From contig NZ_CP087138.1 in the NCBI RefSeq assembly GCF_021650705.1, positions 3,038,001 through 3,102,000 on the forward strand: 64,000 nt of DNA, in the 5' to 3' direction. This DNA is from Pseudomonas sp. KNUC1026 (GTDB taxonomy: Bacteria > Pseudomonadota > Gammaproteobacteria > Pseudomonadales > Pseudomonadaceae). Made by a program: the position numbers and the translations under genes. The notes under the pieces were generated by a model. That model searched no databases, was not told the origin of the DNA, and saw only the letters and a program-made list of their open reading frames with translations. Numbering within the stretch: the first letter of the stretch is position 1; each line of letters opens with the position of its first letter. Shown in pieces: positions 26,503 through 35,069 of the stretch.

Positions 26503-29055
26503 ATGAACAGCGAATTGGCAAGTGGTCTGCAAAACCTGGTGGTCATCGGCAACGGCATGGTCGGCCACCACTGCGTCGAGCAACTGGTGGAAAACGGGGC
26601 CTTGAGCCGCTACCGGATCCATGTGTTCAGCGAAGAGCCGTTGCGCGCCTACGACCGCGTGCACCTGTCCGAGTACTTCACTGGCCGTGACGCCGAATCC
26701 CTCGCCCTGGGCGATGCAGCGCTCTACCAACGCCCGGGTGTGACCTTGCACCTGGGCGCGCCGGTGCTTGCGATCGACCGTGCCGGCAAGCAAGTCATCA
26801 CCGTGAACGGCTGCACCCCTTACACCCACCTGATCATGGCCACCGGTTCCTATCCCTTCGTGCCGCCCATCGAAGGTGCAGCTGCGGATTCGCGGCTGGT
26901 CTACCGCACACTGGCCGACCTGGACACTATCCGCGCCGCTGCCGGGAATGCCCGGCGCGGCGTAGTCGTCGGCGGCGGCCTGCTGGGGCTGGAGGCGGCC
27001 AACGCGCTGCGCAGCCTGGGCCTGGAAGCGCACGTGGTCGAGTTCGCGCCTCGGCTGATGCCGGTTCAACTGGACGAGGCCGGTGGCGTGGCGCTCAAGG
27101 CGCGCATCGAAGCGCTGGGGGTTCAGGTGCACCTGGGCCGGAGCACCCAATCGATCACCCCCGGTGAGCACTACCGTTTCCGCATGAATTTCGCAGGTGA
27201 TGACAGCCTGGAAACCGACCTGGTGGTGTTCTCGGCCGGCATCCGCCCGCAAGACGCGCTCGCCAGGGCCTGCGGGCTTGAACTGGGTGCACGGGGCGGC
27301 ATCGCCATCGACAACGATTGCCGCAGCAGCGACCCGCACATCCACGCCATCGGTGAGTGTGCGGCGTGGAACGGCAGCATCTTCGGGCTGGTGGCGCCGG
27401 GTTATCAAATGGCGCGCAGCGTCGCGGCGCAGCTGTGCGAGCGCGAGAGTGGGCCGTTCACGGGTGCCGACATGTCCACCAAGCTCAAGTTGCTGGGCGT
27501 CGACGTCGGTTCCATCGGTGACGCCCAGGCCAGCACAGCGGGGGCGCGCAGCTACCGCTTCATCGACGAAGCCACCGCCAGTTACCGCCGGCTGGTGGTG
27601 TCGGCCGATGGCAAACGGGCCATCGGCGCTGTGCTGGTGGGCGACAACAGCTACTACGACACGCTGTTGCAATACATCCAGAACGGGATCGCACTGCCGG
27701 CCGATCCTTCATCGCTGATCCTGCCTCAGGGCGCGGCCGCGCCGAGCCTGGGCGCGGACGCGCTGCCAGCCACTGCCACCGTTTGCTCATGCCATAACGT
27801 CAGCAAGGGCGCAGTCTGCTGCGCCATCGACGCAGGCTGCAGCGACCTGGCCGGGATCAAGCAACAGACCAAAGCCGCCACCGGCTGCGGTGGCTGCGCG
27901 AGCCTGCTCAAGCAGGTGTTCGAGCATGAGCTGATGGCCCGCGGTGTGGCGGTCGACAAAAGCCTGTGCGAGCACTTCGCTTTCACCCGGCAAGAGCTGT
28001 ACTCGCTGGTGCGTGTCGAGGGCATCGAAACCTTTGACGAACTGCTGGCCCGCCACGGCAAAGGCCACGTGGGCTGCGACATCTGCAAGCCTGCGGTCGG
28101 CTCGATCCTCGCCTCGTGCTGGAACCGCCCGATCATGGAGCCGTGGCTGGTGCCGCTGCAGGACACCAACGATACCTTCATGGCCAACATGCAGAAGAAC
28201 GGCACCTACTCGGTGGTGCCGCGCATTCCCGCGGGTGAAATCACCCCACAGGGGTTGATCGCCATCGGTGCGGTCGCTCAAAAGTACGACCTGTACACCA
28301 AGATCACCGGCGGCCAGCGCATCGACCTGTTCGGCGCCCAGTTGCACGAGTTGCCGGATATCTGGGCCGAGCTGATCGCCGCCGGTTTCGAAACCGGCCA
28401 TGCCTACGGCAAGTCCACGCGCACCGTGAAGAGTTGCGTCGGCAACACCTGGTGCCGCTACGGCGTGCAGGACAGTGTTCGAATGGCCCTGCACATCGAG
28501 AACCGCTACAAGGGGTTGCGTTCGCCACACAAGCTCAAGTTCGCCGTGTCCGGCTGTACCCGCGAATGCGCCGAAGCACAGAGCAAGGACGTGGGCGTGA
28601 TTGCCACCGAAAAGGGCTGGAACCTCTACATCAGCGGCAACGGCGGCATGCGCCCGCGCCATGCCGAGCTGTTCGCCACCGACCTGGACGACGACACCCT
28701 GATCCGCTACATCGACCGCTTCCTGATGCTGTACATCCGCACCGCCGACAAACTGCAGCGCACCTCGGTGTGGCGCGAGAGCCTGGAGGGCGGGCTGGAT
28801 TACCTCAAGGCGGTGATCATCGACGACAGCCTGGGGTTGGCGGCAGAGCTTGAAGCGCAGATGCAGCTGGTGGTCGACCGCTATGAATGCGAGTGGGCCA
28901 ACGCCCTGAACGACCCGGAAAAACTCAAGCGCTTTCGCACCTTCGTCAATGCGCAGGGTGCCGACCCGGACGTTCAGTTCGTCAAGGAGCGCGGCCAGCG
29001 GCGGCCGGCGCGCCCGGAAGAATCCAACCGGATCAATGCAACGGAGGTGGTGTGA
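26503..29055 (+). CDS. nirB: Assimilatory nitrite reductase [NAD(P)H], large subunit
   Basis: 850 aa. Reduces nitrite to ammonium. N-terminal FAD/NAD(P)H domains (VVIGNGMVGHHCVEQL, RGVVVGGGLLGLEAANALR) are followed by a BFD-like [2Fe-2S] region (VCSCHNVSKG...TGCGGCASLL, about 425-480) and a siroheme/[4Fe-4S] domain with SCVGNTWCRYG and AVSGCTRECAEAQSKD (about 640-700). Length is standard. The frame is intact. It overlaps nirD by one base (TGATG). Confidence 0.96.
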   Translation: MNSELASGLQNLVVIGNGMVGHHCVEQLVENGALSRYRIHVFSEEPLRAYDRVHLSEYFTGRDAESLALGDAALYQRPGVTLHLGAPVLAIDRAGKQVITVNGCTPYTHLIMATGSYPFVPPIEGAAADSRLVYRTLADLDTIRAAAGNARRGVVVGGGLLGLEAANALRSLGLEAHVVEFAPRLMPVQLDEAGGVALKARIEALGVQVHLGRSTQSITPGEHYRFRMNFAGDDSLETDLVVFSAGIRPQDALARACGLELGARGGIAIDNDCRSSDPHIHAIGECAAWNGSIFGLVAPGYQMARSVAAQLCERESGPFTGADMSTKLKLLGVDVGSIGDAQASTAGARSYRFIDEATASYRRLVVSADGKRAIGAVLVGDNSYYDTLLQYIQNGIALPADPSSLILPQGAAAPSLGADALPATATVCSCHNVSKGAVCCAIDAGCSDLAGIKQQTKAATGCGGCASLLKQVFEHELMARGVAVDKSLCEHFAFTRQELYSLVRVEGIETFDELLARHGKGHVGCDICKPAVGSILASCWNRPIMEPWLVPLQDTNDTFMANMQKNGTYSVVPRIPAGEITPQGLIAIGAVAQKYDLYTKITGGQRIDLFGAQLHELPDIWAELIAAGFETGHAYGKSTRTVKSCVGNTWCRYGVQDSVRMALHIENRYKGLRSPHKLKFAVSGCTRECAEAQSKDVGVIATEKGWNLYISGNGGMRPRHAELFATDLDDDTLIRYIDRFLMLYIRTADKLQRTSVWRESLEGGLDYLKAVIIDDSLGLAAELEAQMQLVVDRYECEWANALNDPEKLKRFRTFVNAQGADPDVQFVKERGQRRPARPEESNRINATEVV

Positions 29056-29426
29056 TGAACGGCGCTCATGCAATGCCGAATGAGAGCGGTGCAGGCTGGC
29101 TCAAGCTGTGTGGGCGCGACGACCTGGTTGCCCATTCCGGCGTCGTCGCCCTGCTCGGGGGCACCCAGATTGCGTTGTTCTACCTGCCGGGCGAACAGGG
29201 CGATGAGCGGGTTTTCGCGCTGGAAAACCGCGATCCCCGGTCGGGGGCCAATGTCATCGGCCGTGGCCTTGTCGGCAGCCTGGCGGGGAAGCTGGTCGTG
29301 GCTGCGCCGTTGTACAAACAGCGCTTCGGCCTGGAGGATGGTGTGTGCGTCGAGGCGCCGGATGAACGGCTGAGGGTGTGGCCCGCGCGGCTGCGAGGGG
29401 ATGACGTCGAAGTGAACGTCGCCTAG
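29055..29426 (+). CDS. nirD: Nitrite reductase [NAD(P)H], small subunit
   Basis: 123 aa. A Rieske-fold domain without the Cys/His iron ligands (GWLKLCGRDDLVAHSGVVALL, VFALENRDPRSGANVIGRG, APLYKQRFGLEDG), which is the normal state of NirD. It is the partner of NirB and overlaps its stop codon by one base. It is convergent with the anti-sigma gene 43 bp downstream. Confidence 0.93.
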   Translation: MNGAHAMPNESGAGWLKLCGRDDLVAHSGVVALLGGTQIALFYLPGEQGDERVFALENRDPRSGANVIGRGLVGSLAGKLVVAAPLYKQRFGLEDGVCVEAPDERLRVWPARLRGDDVEVNVA

Positions 29427-29469
29427 CGCTTGGGCCTGGGGCGCAGGCAAACCCTCTCCCGACAGCGGC

Positions 29470-30168
29470 TCATATCACTTTCACCGCACGGCCGATGAAT
29501 TGGATCGGCCCCGTTGGCAGCCCGGTGGGCGACCCTCCGGCTTTCTCAAGGGTCAATTCGAACAGTTGGTTGGGCTGCAACGGCGGAAGGCTATCGAGTT
29601 TGACCCGATTGGAGGCGCCGGGCTTGACCAGGCCCAGCGAAACCGGTGCGCCCCAGTGATCGCCTTTGGTCCAGAATTGCAATGCCATGCCGTCAGGCAC
29701 CTGCTCATCCGCCAGCGGAAGCAGTTCGATCGCCCGGGTGTCACTGGCCTGCACCACCCAGCCGGGCGCCTGGCTGTTCGGGGCCACCAGTACCACGAGG
29801 TATCGGGTGGAGGGAGGAGAGGCAGTAAGCAAGGTAAACGCCAGCAGCAGGCTTGCAGCCAGCCCGGCGGCGCTCAGCCCCTGCCAAAGCCCCAGGCGAC
29901 GCCACCCACGTGCCTGAGCTTGCGTGGGCGCAGCAGCAAGCTCGCCGAGGCTGCGCTGGATGCGGCCCCACAAACGTCCACTGGGCGGCAGCGGCTCGGC
30001 CAGTGCAGCAAGGTCCAGCAGGCGAGCCTCCCAGGCATCCACGGCAGCGCGCAGCGAAGCGTCTTTGCGTATACGTTCGGCCGCTTCGGCGTGTTGTAGG
30101 GGCGATAACGTTCCCAGCACATATTCGCCTGCGAGTTGATCCAGCGCGTCGGCAGATTCGGGCTTCAT
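29470..30168 (-). CDS. Anti-sigma factor (RskA/ChrR-like), partner of the adjacent ECF sigma
   Basis: 232 aa. A cytoplasmic N-terminal anti-sigma domain (LAGEYVLGTLSPLQHAEAAERI, residues about 10-90) precedes one membrane helix (GLSAAGLAASLLLAFTLLT, about 105-125) and a periplasmic RskA-type domain ending EKAGGSPTGLPTGPIQFIG. The start overlaps the sigma stop by ATGA. It is clearly paralogous to the anti-sigma at 32087, which ends in the same NGSPTGLPTGP-type motif. Confidence 0.85.
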   Translation of the reverse strand: MKPESADALDQLAGEYVLGTLSPLQHAEAAERIRKDASLRAAVDAWEARLLDLAALAEPLPPSGRLWGRIQRSLGELAAAPTQAQARGWRRLGLWQGLSAAGLAASLLLAFTLLTASPPSTRYLVVLVAPNSQAPGWVVQASDTRAIELLPLADEQVPDGMALQFWTKGDHWGAPVSLGLVKPGASNRVKLDSLPPLQPNQLFELTLEKAGGSPTGLPTGPIQFIGRAVKVI

Positions 30169-30712
30169 TCCAGGCACTCCCTCAGCGCCGCGAGGCTGCG
30201 CTTGATCCAGGCTTTGACGGTCCCCAGCGGCGCGTTCAGCAAGGTCGCGATTTCGGCATGGCTGCAGCCGTCGACGTAGGCGTGCAGGATGCAGCGCTGC
30301 GGTGCGGGCTGCAGTTGCTCGAGGCAACGGTAGATCTTCGCCGACCCTGACCAGAGGTCCATATCCTCGCCTCCCCCGTGTGCACCGGCTGCGGCATCGA
30401 TGTCGGGCTCTGAGAGCGCAATTTCACGGCGAGTATCGCGTATCGAGTTCAGCGCCAGGTGACGGGTGATGCTGTAGATCCAGCCCCGGGCTGAACCTCG
30501 CGCAGGGTCAAAGCTGGCCGCGCGGGTCCAGATGCGGATGAAGGCATCGTGGACGATGTCTTCTGCTGTGGCATCGTCCCGTGCGATGCGCCGAGCCACG
30601 CCCAGCAGGCGTGCGCCTTCGTGATCGTAGAGCGCGTGCAAGGCTTTGCGGTCACCCTGAGCACAAGCCGCCAGGCAGCGCTGGAAATCGAAGGGGCTAC
30701 AGGTGCGTTCAA
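30165..30712 (-). pseudogene. ECF sigma-70 factor (first pair), probable 1-nt frameshift near the start
   Basis: About 183 codons. Region 2 (ALYDHEGARLLGVARRI, AEDIVHDAFIRIW, GWIYSITRHLALNSIRD) and region 4 (CILHAYVDGCSHAEIATLLNAPLGTVKAWIKRSL) are intact. Upstream of residue 18 no ATG is in frame. Adding one C to the CCCC run at 30693-30696 joins TTG AAC GCA CCT (start 30712) to FDFQRCLAACAQGDRKALHALYDHE, the expected N-terminus. The start and the indel are inference; a TTG at 30641 gives a shortened but open frame. Confidence 0.78.
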
Positions 30713-30743
30713 CGTGTGCGGTGTCCTTGGTTCAAGCCGGGTG

Positions 30744-30763
30744 CCCCGGCCATCGGGCCGGGG
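30744..30763. other. Perfect 8-bp hairpin between DUF3455 gene and sigma gene
   Basis: CCCCGGCC-ATCG-GGCCGGGG, followed on the plus side by TGGTTTT. It lies 54 bp after the DUF3455 stop. It may be the terminator of that gene, but the T-run is on the opposite strand. Confidence 0.45.
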
Positions 30764-30816
30764 TGGTTTTCCCAGAGCGTAGAAGATCGATTGCAAGGCG
30801 CTTGCCTAATCGCGTT

Positions 30817-31344
30817 TCACTTGGCCTTCCAGAACACATAGTCGGCCTGATACTTGACGATCTGCTGCGTGCCTTTGTTCTTCACAGTGCATTCGCTGGC
30901 CGGTGCCACACCGCCGCGGGTGGCCACGCGCTGGATGTAGCTGACGCCCTGCAGGGCACCCTTGCCTTCGGCCGGGTTGGCCTTGACCAACTGGTAGGGC
31001 AAGTCGCCTTCACCGGCCTTTGCCACCGCCACCTGAGTGCCGGTGACTTTCGAGCCATCCTTGGCCTGCCAGGTCGCCGGAGGGCCGAAGTAGTCGCCGA
31101 CGGTTTTGCCAGCGCGGTCGTTGAGCACCGCCTTGGGCCCCACGAAGGTCCACTCGGCCTGGCCAGGGGCATTGGCCTTGTCGCGGCACTCGTAGGTGAT
31201 TTCGCCGACGCCGGCGGTTTCGAGCATGACGCTATGGCCATCGGGCACCTTGACGGCATCCGGCAAGGTGGCCTGGGCATGTGCGGCCTGCAGGCCGAGG
31301 GCAAGGCTGCAAGCCAGCAGGCAGAAGGTAGGTTTGACGTTCAT
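30817..31344 (-). CDS. DUF3455 domain-containing secreted protein
   Basis: 175 aa with a Sec signal peptide (MNVKPTFCLLACSLALGL, cleavage after AHA, about residue 23). The mature part matches DUF3455 (VPDGHSVMLETAGVGEITYEC, WTFVGPKAVLNDRAGKTVGDYFGPPATW, YIQRVATRGG). The function is unknown. In many proteobacteria the family sits beside ECF sigma/anti-sigma genes, and here it lies between two such pairs, so it is a likely target of one of them. Confidence 0.82.
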   Translation of the reverse strand: MNVKPTFCLLACSLALGLQAAHAQATLPDAVKVPDGHSVMLETAGVGEITYECRDKANAPGQAEWTFVGPKAVLNDRAGKTVGDYFGPPATWQAKDGSKVTGTQVAVAKAGEGDLPYQLVKANPAEGKGALQGVSYIQRVATRGGVAPASECTVKNKGTQQIVKYQADYVFWKAK

Positions 31345-31482
31345 GGGCAATGCTCCTGACAGGTCATTTGGCTGGGCGATCACACGCCGCCCGTTATCAA
31401 TACCCGCCCGCCAGCGTTCTGGATGCAGCGCACGGGAAAAGTTTCTCCATGGCTATTCGCGCGGCATCGAAAAAGCAGGTTA

Positions 31483-31496
31483 GAGTGCATGCACTC
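31483..31496. promoter_or_regulatory. 14-bp perfect palindrome before the second ECF sigma gene
   Basis: GAGTGCATGCACTC, 19 bp upstream of the proposed TTG start, with the ribosome site AGGAGAAA right after it. It could be an operator or a 5'-UTR hairpin. No known factor was matched. Confidence 0.4.
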
Positions 31497-31514
31497 GCCG
31501 CAGGAGAAAGCCCT

Positions 31515-32090
31515 TTGCCAGCCAGACCGGAGACAGCGCACGCCGTGCAGAGGGACAACGATCCCTTGGCGCTGAACGTTCTGCTCAAGGCGTGTGGCGA
31601 CGGAAACCGATGGGCATTCGAAACACTGTATCGAGCCACCTCGGCCAGGCTGTTCGGTATCTGCCTGCATTACCTGGGCAACCGCGCCGAAGCCGAAGAA
31701 GTGCTGCAGGAGGTTTACATCAGCCTGTGGCTCAAGGCGTCCAGCTTCGATCCCGACCTTGCCAATGCCGGCACCTGGCTCGCCAGCATTGCGCGCAACA
31801 AGGCCATAGACCGGCGCCGCGCGCGGCGTGTGCACGAGCCGCTCGAAGCTTCCCTGGAGCTGCCTGCCAGCGATGCGGTGGTCGAAAGCGTGGAACGCGA
31901 ACGTCAGCACCAGGCTATCGAACGCTGCCTGGCGACACTGGAGCAAGATCACCAGCGCTATATCCGCTTTGCATTCTTCGAGGGCTGCTCCTATGCCGAA
32001 CTGGCCGAACGTCACAACATTGCGCTGGGCACCATGAAAAGCTGGATCCGCCGTGGATTGCAGCGCCTGGGCCGGTGCCTGGGGCTATGA
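31515..32090 (+). CDS. ECF sigma-70 factor (second pair)
   Basis: About 191 aa. Region 2 (FETLYRATSARLFGICLHYLGN, AEEVLQEVYISLWLKASSFD, TWLASIARNKAIDRRRAR) and region 4 (RYIRFAFFEGCSYAELAERHNIALGTMKSWIRRGL) are both present. The start is uncertain: TTG 31515 has the best ribosome site (AGGAG at 31502), an ATG at 31449 is also in frame, and GTG 31545 is possible. It overlaps the downstream anti-sigma by ATGA and is paralogous to the sigma gene at 30165. Confidence 0.85.
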   Translation: MPARPETAHAVQRDNDPLALNVLLKACGDGNRWAFETLYRATSARLFGICLHYLGNRAEAEEVLQEVYISLWLKASSFDPDLANAGTWLASIARNKAIDRRRARRVHEPLEASLELPASDAVVESVERERQHQAIERCLATLEQDHQRYIRFAFFEGCSYAELAERHNIALGTMKSWIRRGLQRLGRCLGL

Positions 32091-32793
32091 ACGAGCACGG
32101 TTTGCCACCTGCCGATGAACGCGATCAGTTGATCGCGGAATATGCGCTGGGCGTGCTCACCGGCGAGGAGCGCGCTCGGGTCGAGGCGATGGCGGCACAG
32201 GACCCGAATGTGCAGGCGGCGATTGTCGCCTGGCAGTCGCATTTCGATTGCTGGCTCGATCAGTTGCCCCAGCCAGCCCACCGGCGCATGTGTGGCAGGC
32301 CATCGACAGGCAACTGTTCACGGCTGGCACGCCTGAGCCGCGCAGGCGTACAGGGCCGTGGCGCGACGTGCGGTTCTGGCGATGGGCCTCGGCGGCCATG
32401 GCGGCGTGCCTGCTGGCGAGCCTCATAGCACTGGTACAGCCTGGCAAACCCGTCGCCCCAACGATGCTCGCGCGGCTGGAGCAGAACGACGGCAACACAC
32501 TCTTCGCCGCGACGGTTCAAGCCGATGGCCGAAGTGTGCTGTTCGTCCCGGCACGGCCAACTGCCTGGCAGGGCCGCAGTGCACAGGCCTGGGTGATTGC
32601 TGGCGATGGCAAACCGCGTTCGCTTGGCCTGCTGCCGCCCGATGCCGCCGTTGCACTGGTGGTACCCGTTGGCCTTGCCAGCGCGCTCAATGAAGGGGCC
32701 ACGCTGGCGGTCTCGCTGGAACCCTTGAACGGCTCACCCACCGGCCTGCCCACCGGGCCGGTCATCGCCCAGGGAAAAATATCTGCGCTCTGA
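32087..32793 (+). pseudogene. Anti-sigma factor (RskA-like), 1-nt frameshift as sequenced
   Basis: About 236 codons. The N-terminal part ERDQLIAEYALGVLTGEERARVE is followed, after one missing C in the CCC run at 32277-32279, by PPAHVWQAIDRQL, a membrane helix (WASAAMAACLLASLIALV) and the RskA periplasmic domain ending LNGSPTGLPTGPVIAQGK. It is coupled to its sigma gene by the ATGA overlap. The indel lies in a homopolymer, so sequencing error is likely. If real, it would free the sigma factor. Confidence 0.82.
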
Positions 32794-32868
32794 TGCATCC
32801 GCGCACGCTGCTGCTCCGTATATACCCTCACCCTCATCCTGAGGGTCGAAGAATCCAGGAGAAGCATC

Positions 32869-33429
32869 ATGCTCAAGTTCACTCAACGCATTGCCGCAAC
32901 CTGCCTTGCCGTGCTCTGCATGGCAGCTTCCTCAAGCTTTGCTGCCAGCCCACCCATGGTCGGCGGTGCGCCGATGTACCCGGACAAGACCATCGTCGAA
33001 AACGCGGTCAACTCCAAGGACCACACCACCCTGGTGGCCGCCGTCAAAGCCGCCGGCCTGGTGGACACACTCAACGGCAAAGGCCCTTTCACCGTTTTTG
33101 CGCCGACCAACGAAGCCTTCGCCAAACTCCCCAGCGGCACGGTCGACACGCTCGTGCAACCGGCTCACAAGGCTGACCTCACGAAAATACTGACCTACCA
33201 CGTAGTGCCCGGCACCCTGACCTCCAAGCAGTTGATGGCCGATGCCAAACAGCACGGCGGCAAAGTAACGCTCAACACCGTTCAGGGCGAACCACTGACC
33301 GTCCTGGTACGTGACGGAAAGCTCTGGCTGATGGATGCCAAAGGTGGCAAGGCCGCCGTCACCATTGCCGATGTGATGCAGTCCAATGGCGTGATCCATG
33401 TGATCGATACCGTCCTGATGCCCAAATGA
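32869..33429 (+). CDS. Secreted fasciclin (FAS1) domain protein
   Basis: 186 aa. Signal peptide (about residues 1-25, ending SSSFA) and one FAS1 domain with H1 box FTVFAPTNEAFAKLP and H2 box GVIHVIDTVLMP; YHVVPGTL is also typical. It is probably periplasmic or surface-exposed and adhesive. AGGAGAAG precedes the ATG, and a perfect hairpin (ACCCTCA-TCC-TGAGGGT, 32830-32846) lies in the 75-bp gap from the anti-sigma gene. It is likely in the regulon of the upstream sigma pair. Confidence 0.87.
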   Translation: MLKFTQRIAATCLAVLCMAASSSFAASPPMVGGAPMYPDKTIVENAVNSKDHTTLVAAVKAAGLVDTLNGKGPFTVFAPTNEAFAKLPSGTVDTLVQPAHKADLTKILTYHVVPGTLTSKQLMADAKQHGGKVTLNTVQGEPLTVLVRDGKLWLMDAKGGKAAVTIADVMQSNGVIHVIDTVLMPK

Positions 33430-33510
33430 CTTCGCCGTCTGTCGCAGGCACTTCAAACCGGCTGTGCCGAGCGATGTGCAGGTCCTGATCGTTATGAGTT
33501 TCAGACCGGC

Positions 33511-33596
33511 GCGTCGCCCGGCGAGCCGGCCTCCCTCAGCTTTGAGGCATGCGCCGGTGTTCGCCCGGTGGGAGGCCGGCTGTGCCGGGCGACGCT
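33511..33596. repeat. Isolated REP pair (BIME) between fasciclin and amidase genes
   Basis: The inverted copy (GCGTCGCCCGGCGAGCCGGC, then CTCCC; from 33511) and direct copy (GTGGGAGGCCGGCTGTGCCG, from 33568) lie between convergent genes. It has the same family and arrangement as the 60.6-kb array. Confidence 0.75.
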
Positions 33597-33606
33597 GGCA
33601 AGCAAC

Positions 33607-35058
33607 TCACCGCCCCACTGCACTCAACCCTGGCACCCTCCCCGCCCACGGCTGAGCCCGCTCCAACTGCGCCGCCAGGCACAGCAAGGTCCCCTCCTCC
33701 CCGAACCGCCCGGCGAAATGGCTGCCCATGGGCAGGCCTTGCGCCGTCCAGTACAGCGGCACCGACATCGCCGGTTGCCCGCTGGCATTGAACAACGCGG
33801 TATAGGGCCCGTAGCCGTGAGACAGCTCGATGAAGCTCGCCAAAGACGTCTGGTCGTCCTCGACCCTCAGTTCGCCCAGCGGTGGCGGCTCTCGCGTGGT
33901 GGTCGGGCTCAGAATCACATCGAACACCGTCAGCATGCCGGCCAGGGTCCGCCCCAGCGCGTGTACGGCCTCAACGGCGGCGGTGTAGCGGTATGCCGGG
34001 ATGTCGCCGCGTTCGCGCAGCAGAATGCGAGTGATCGGTTCCAGCTCTTCCTCACGCACGGCGGCCCCGCGCTGCTGGCCCAGCACGTTGATGTAGTGGC
34101 GAGTGCTGGGGCCGATGATGTCGAAGACCTGGTCGAAGAACGCCGACAGGTCCACCGGCAGCGCTGCAGGTACCACGCTGTGGCCCAGGCTTTCACACAG
34201 CTGCGCGGTATGGCGCACGGCGGCCAGCGCCTCGGGGGCGTTGGCCCAGGGCGACGGGTTTTCGATCAAGGCGATGCGCAGCGGGCGTGGGTCGTGCTCG
34301 AGCCAGCTCGGAAAAGGCCGGTCGTAGGCCGGTGCGGCGTAGGGCGCGCCCAGGTCGGCGCCGGCAGTGGCGTCGAGCAGCGCGGCGTTATCTCGCACTG
34401 AAAGGCTCATGGCATGGGGCGTGCCCAGCCCGGCCCAGCCCTCCCCCATCACCGGCCCGGCCGGCATCAGCCCGCGGCTGGGCTTGAAGCCGAAGATGCC
34501 GCAACACGATGCGGGCACGCGCAGTGAACCGCCGCCATCGTTGCCCTGGGCGAAGGGCACTGCCCGTGCGGCCACCAGTGCGGCAGCACCGCCGCTGGAG
34601 CCACCGGCGCTGTGGGCGGTGTTCCACGGGTTGGTGGTGGCACCGAAGCGCCGCGACTCGGTGGTGTAGGAGGTGCCGAATTCGGGCGAAGTGGTGGTGC
34701 CGACGAACAGGCAGCCCGCCTTGCGCAGCCGCATCACCAGCTCGCTGTCGAAGCCCGGCCGCGCCTCGCCCAAGGCGAGGGAACCGTTGGTCATGCGTGC
34801 TTCGGCCAGCGGCGTGAAGAGGTCTTTGGCCAAGGTCGGCACACCGGCAAAGGGCGCGGCGGGGTCCAACGGCAGCTCGGCGGCCGCGCGGGCATGGTCG
34901 TAAAGCCGCTCGCTCACGGCGTTGAGCGCGGGCTCGACGGCGTCCAGCCGCTGGATCACTGCCTCCACCAGTTCACGCGGGTGCACCTCCCCTTGGCGCA
35001 CCTGTTCGGCCAGGCCCAGCCCGTCATGGGCGTCGATCAAACGTTGAATGTCTTGCAT
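33607..35058 (-). CDS. Amidase signature family hydrolase
   Basis: 483 aa from ATG 35058. The Ser-Ser-Lys triad region is visible: PTLAKDLF (catalytic lysine) and HSAGGSSGGAAALVAARAVP with GNDGGGSLRVPAS (serines), then FGFKPSRGLMP. It resembles 6-aminohexanoate-cyclic-dimer hydrolase-type and related aliphatic amidases. The substrate is unknown. It is the last gene of an AraC-SphA-MFS-amidase run on the minus strand, which suggests uptake and hydrolysis of an amide. Confidence 0.87.
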   Translation of the reverse strand: MQDIQRLIDAHDGLGLAEQVRQGEVHPRELVEAVIQRLDAVEPALNAVSERLYDHARAAAELPLDPAAPFAGVPTLAKDLFTPLAEARMTNGSLALGEARPGFDSELVMRLRKAGCLFVGTTTSPEFGTSYTTESRRFGATTNPWNTAHSAGGSSGGAAALVAARAVPFAQGNDGGGSLRVPASCCGIFGFKPSRGLMPAGPVMGEGWAGLGTPHAMSLSVRDNAALLDATAGADLGAPYAAPAYDRPFPSWLEHDPRPLRIALIENPSPWANAPEALAAVRHTAQLCESLGHSVVPAALPVDLSAFFDQVFDIIGPSTRHYINVLGQQRGAAVREEELEPITRILLRERGDIPAYRYTAAVEAVHALGRTLAGMLTVFDVILSPTTTREPPPLGELRVEDDQTSLASFIELSHGYGPYTALFNASGQPAMSVPLYWTAQGLPMGSHFAGRFGEEGTLLCLAAQLERAQPWAGRVPGLSAVGR

Positions 35059-35069
35059 GGCAAAGTCCT

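Noticed and set aside
30744..30763. A confident terminator call for the DUF3455 gene
   Set aside because: The stem is perfect, but the T-run is on the plus strand, opposite to the gene; recorded only as a hairpin.
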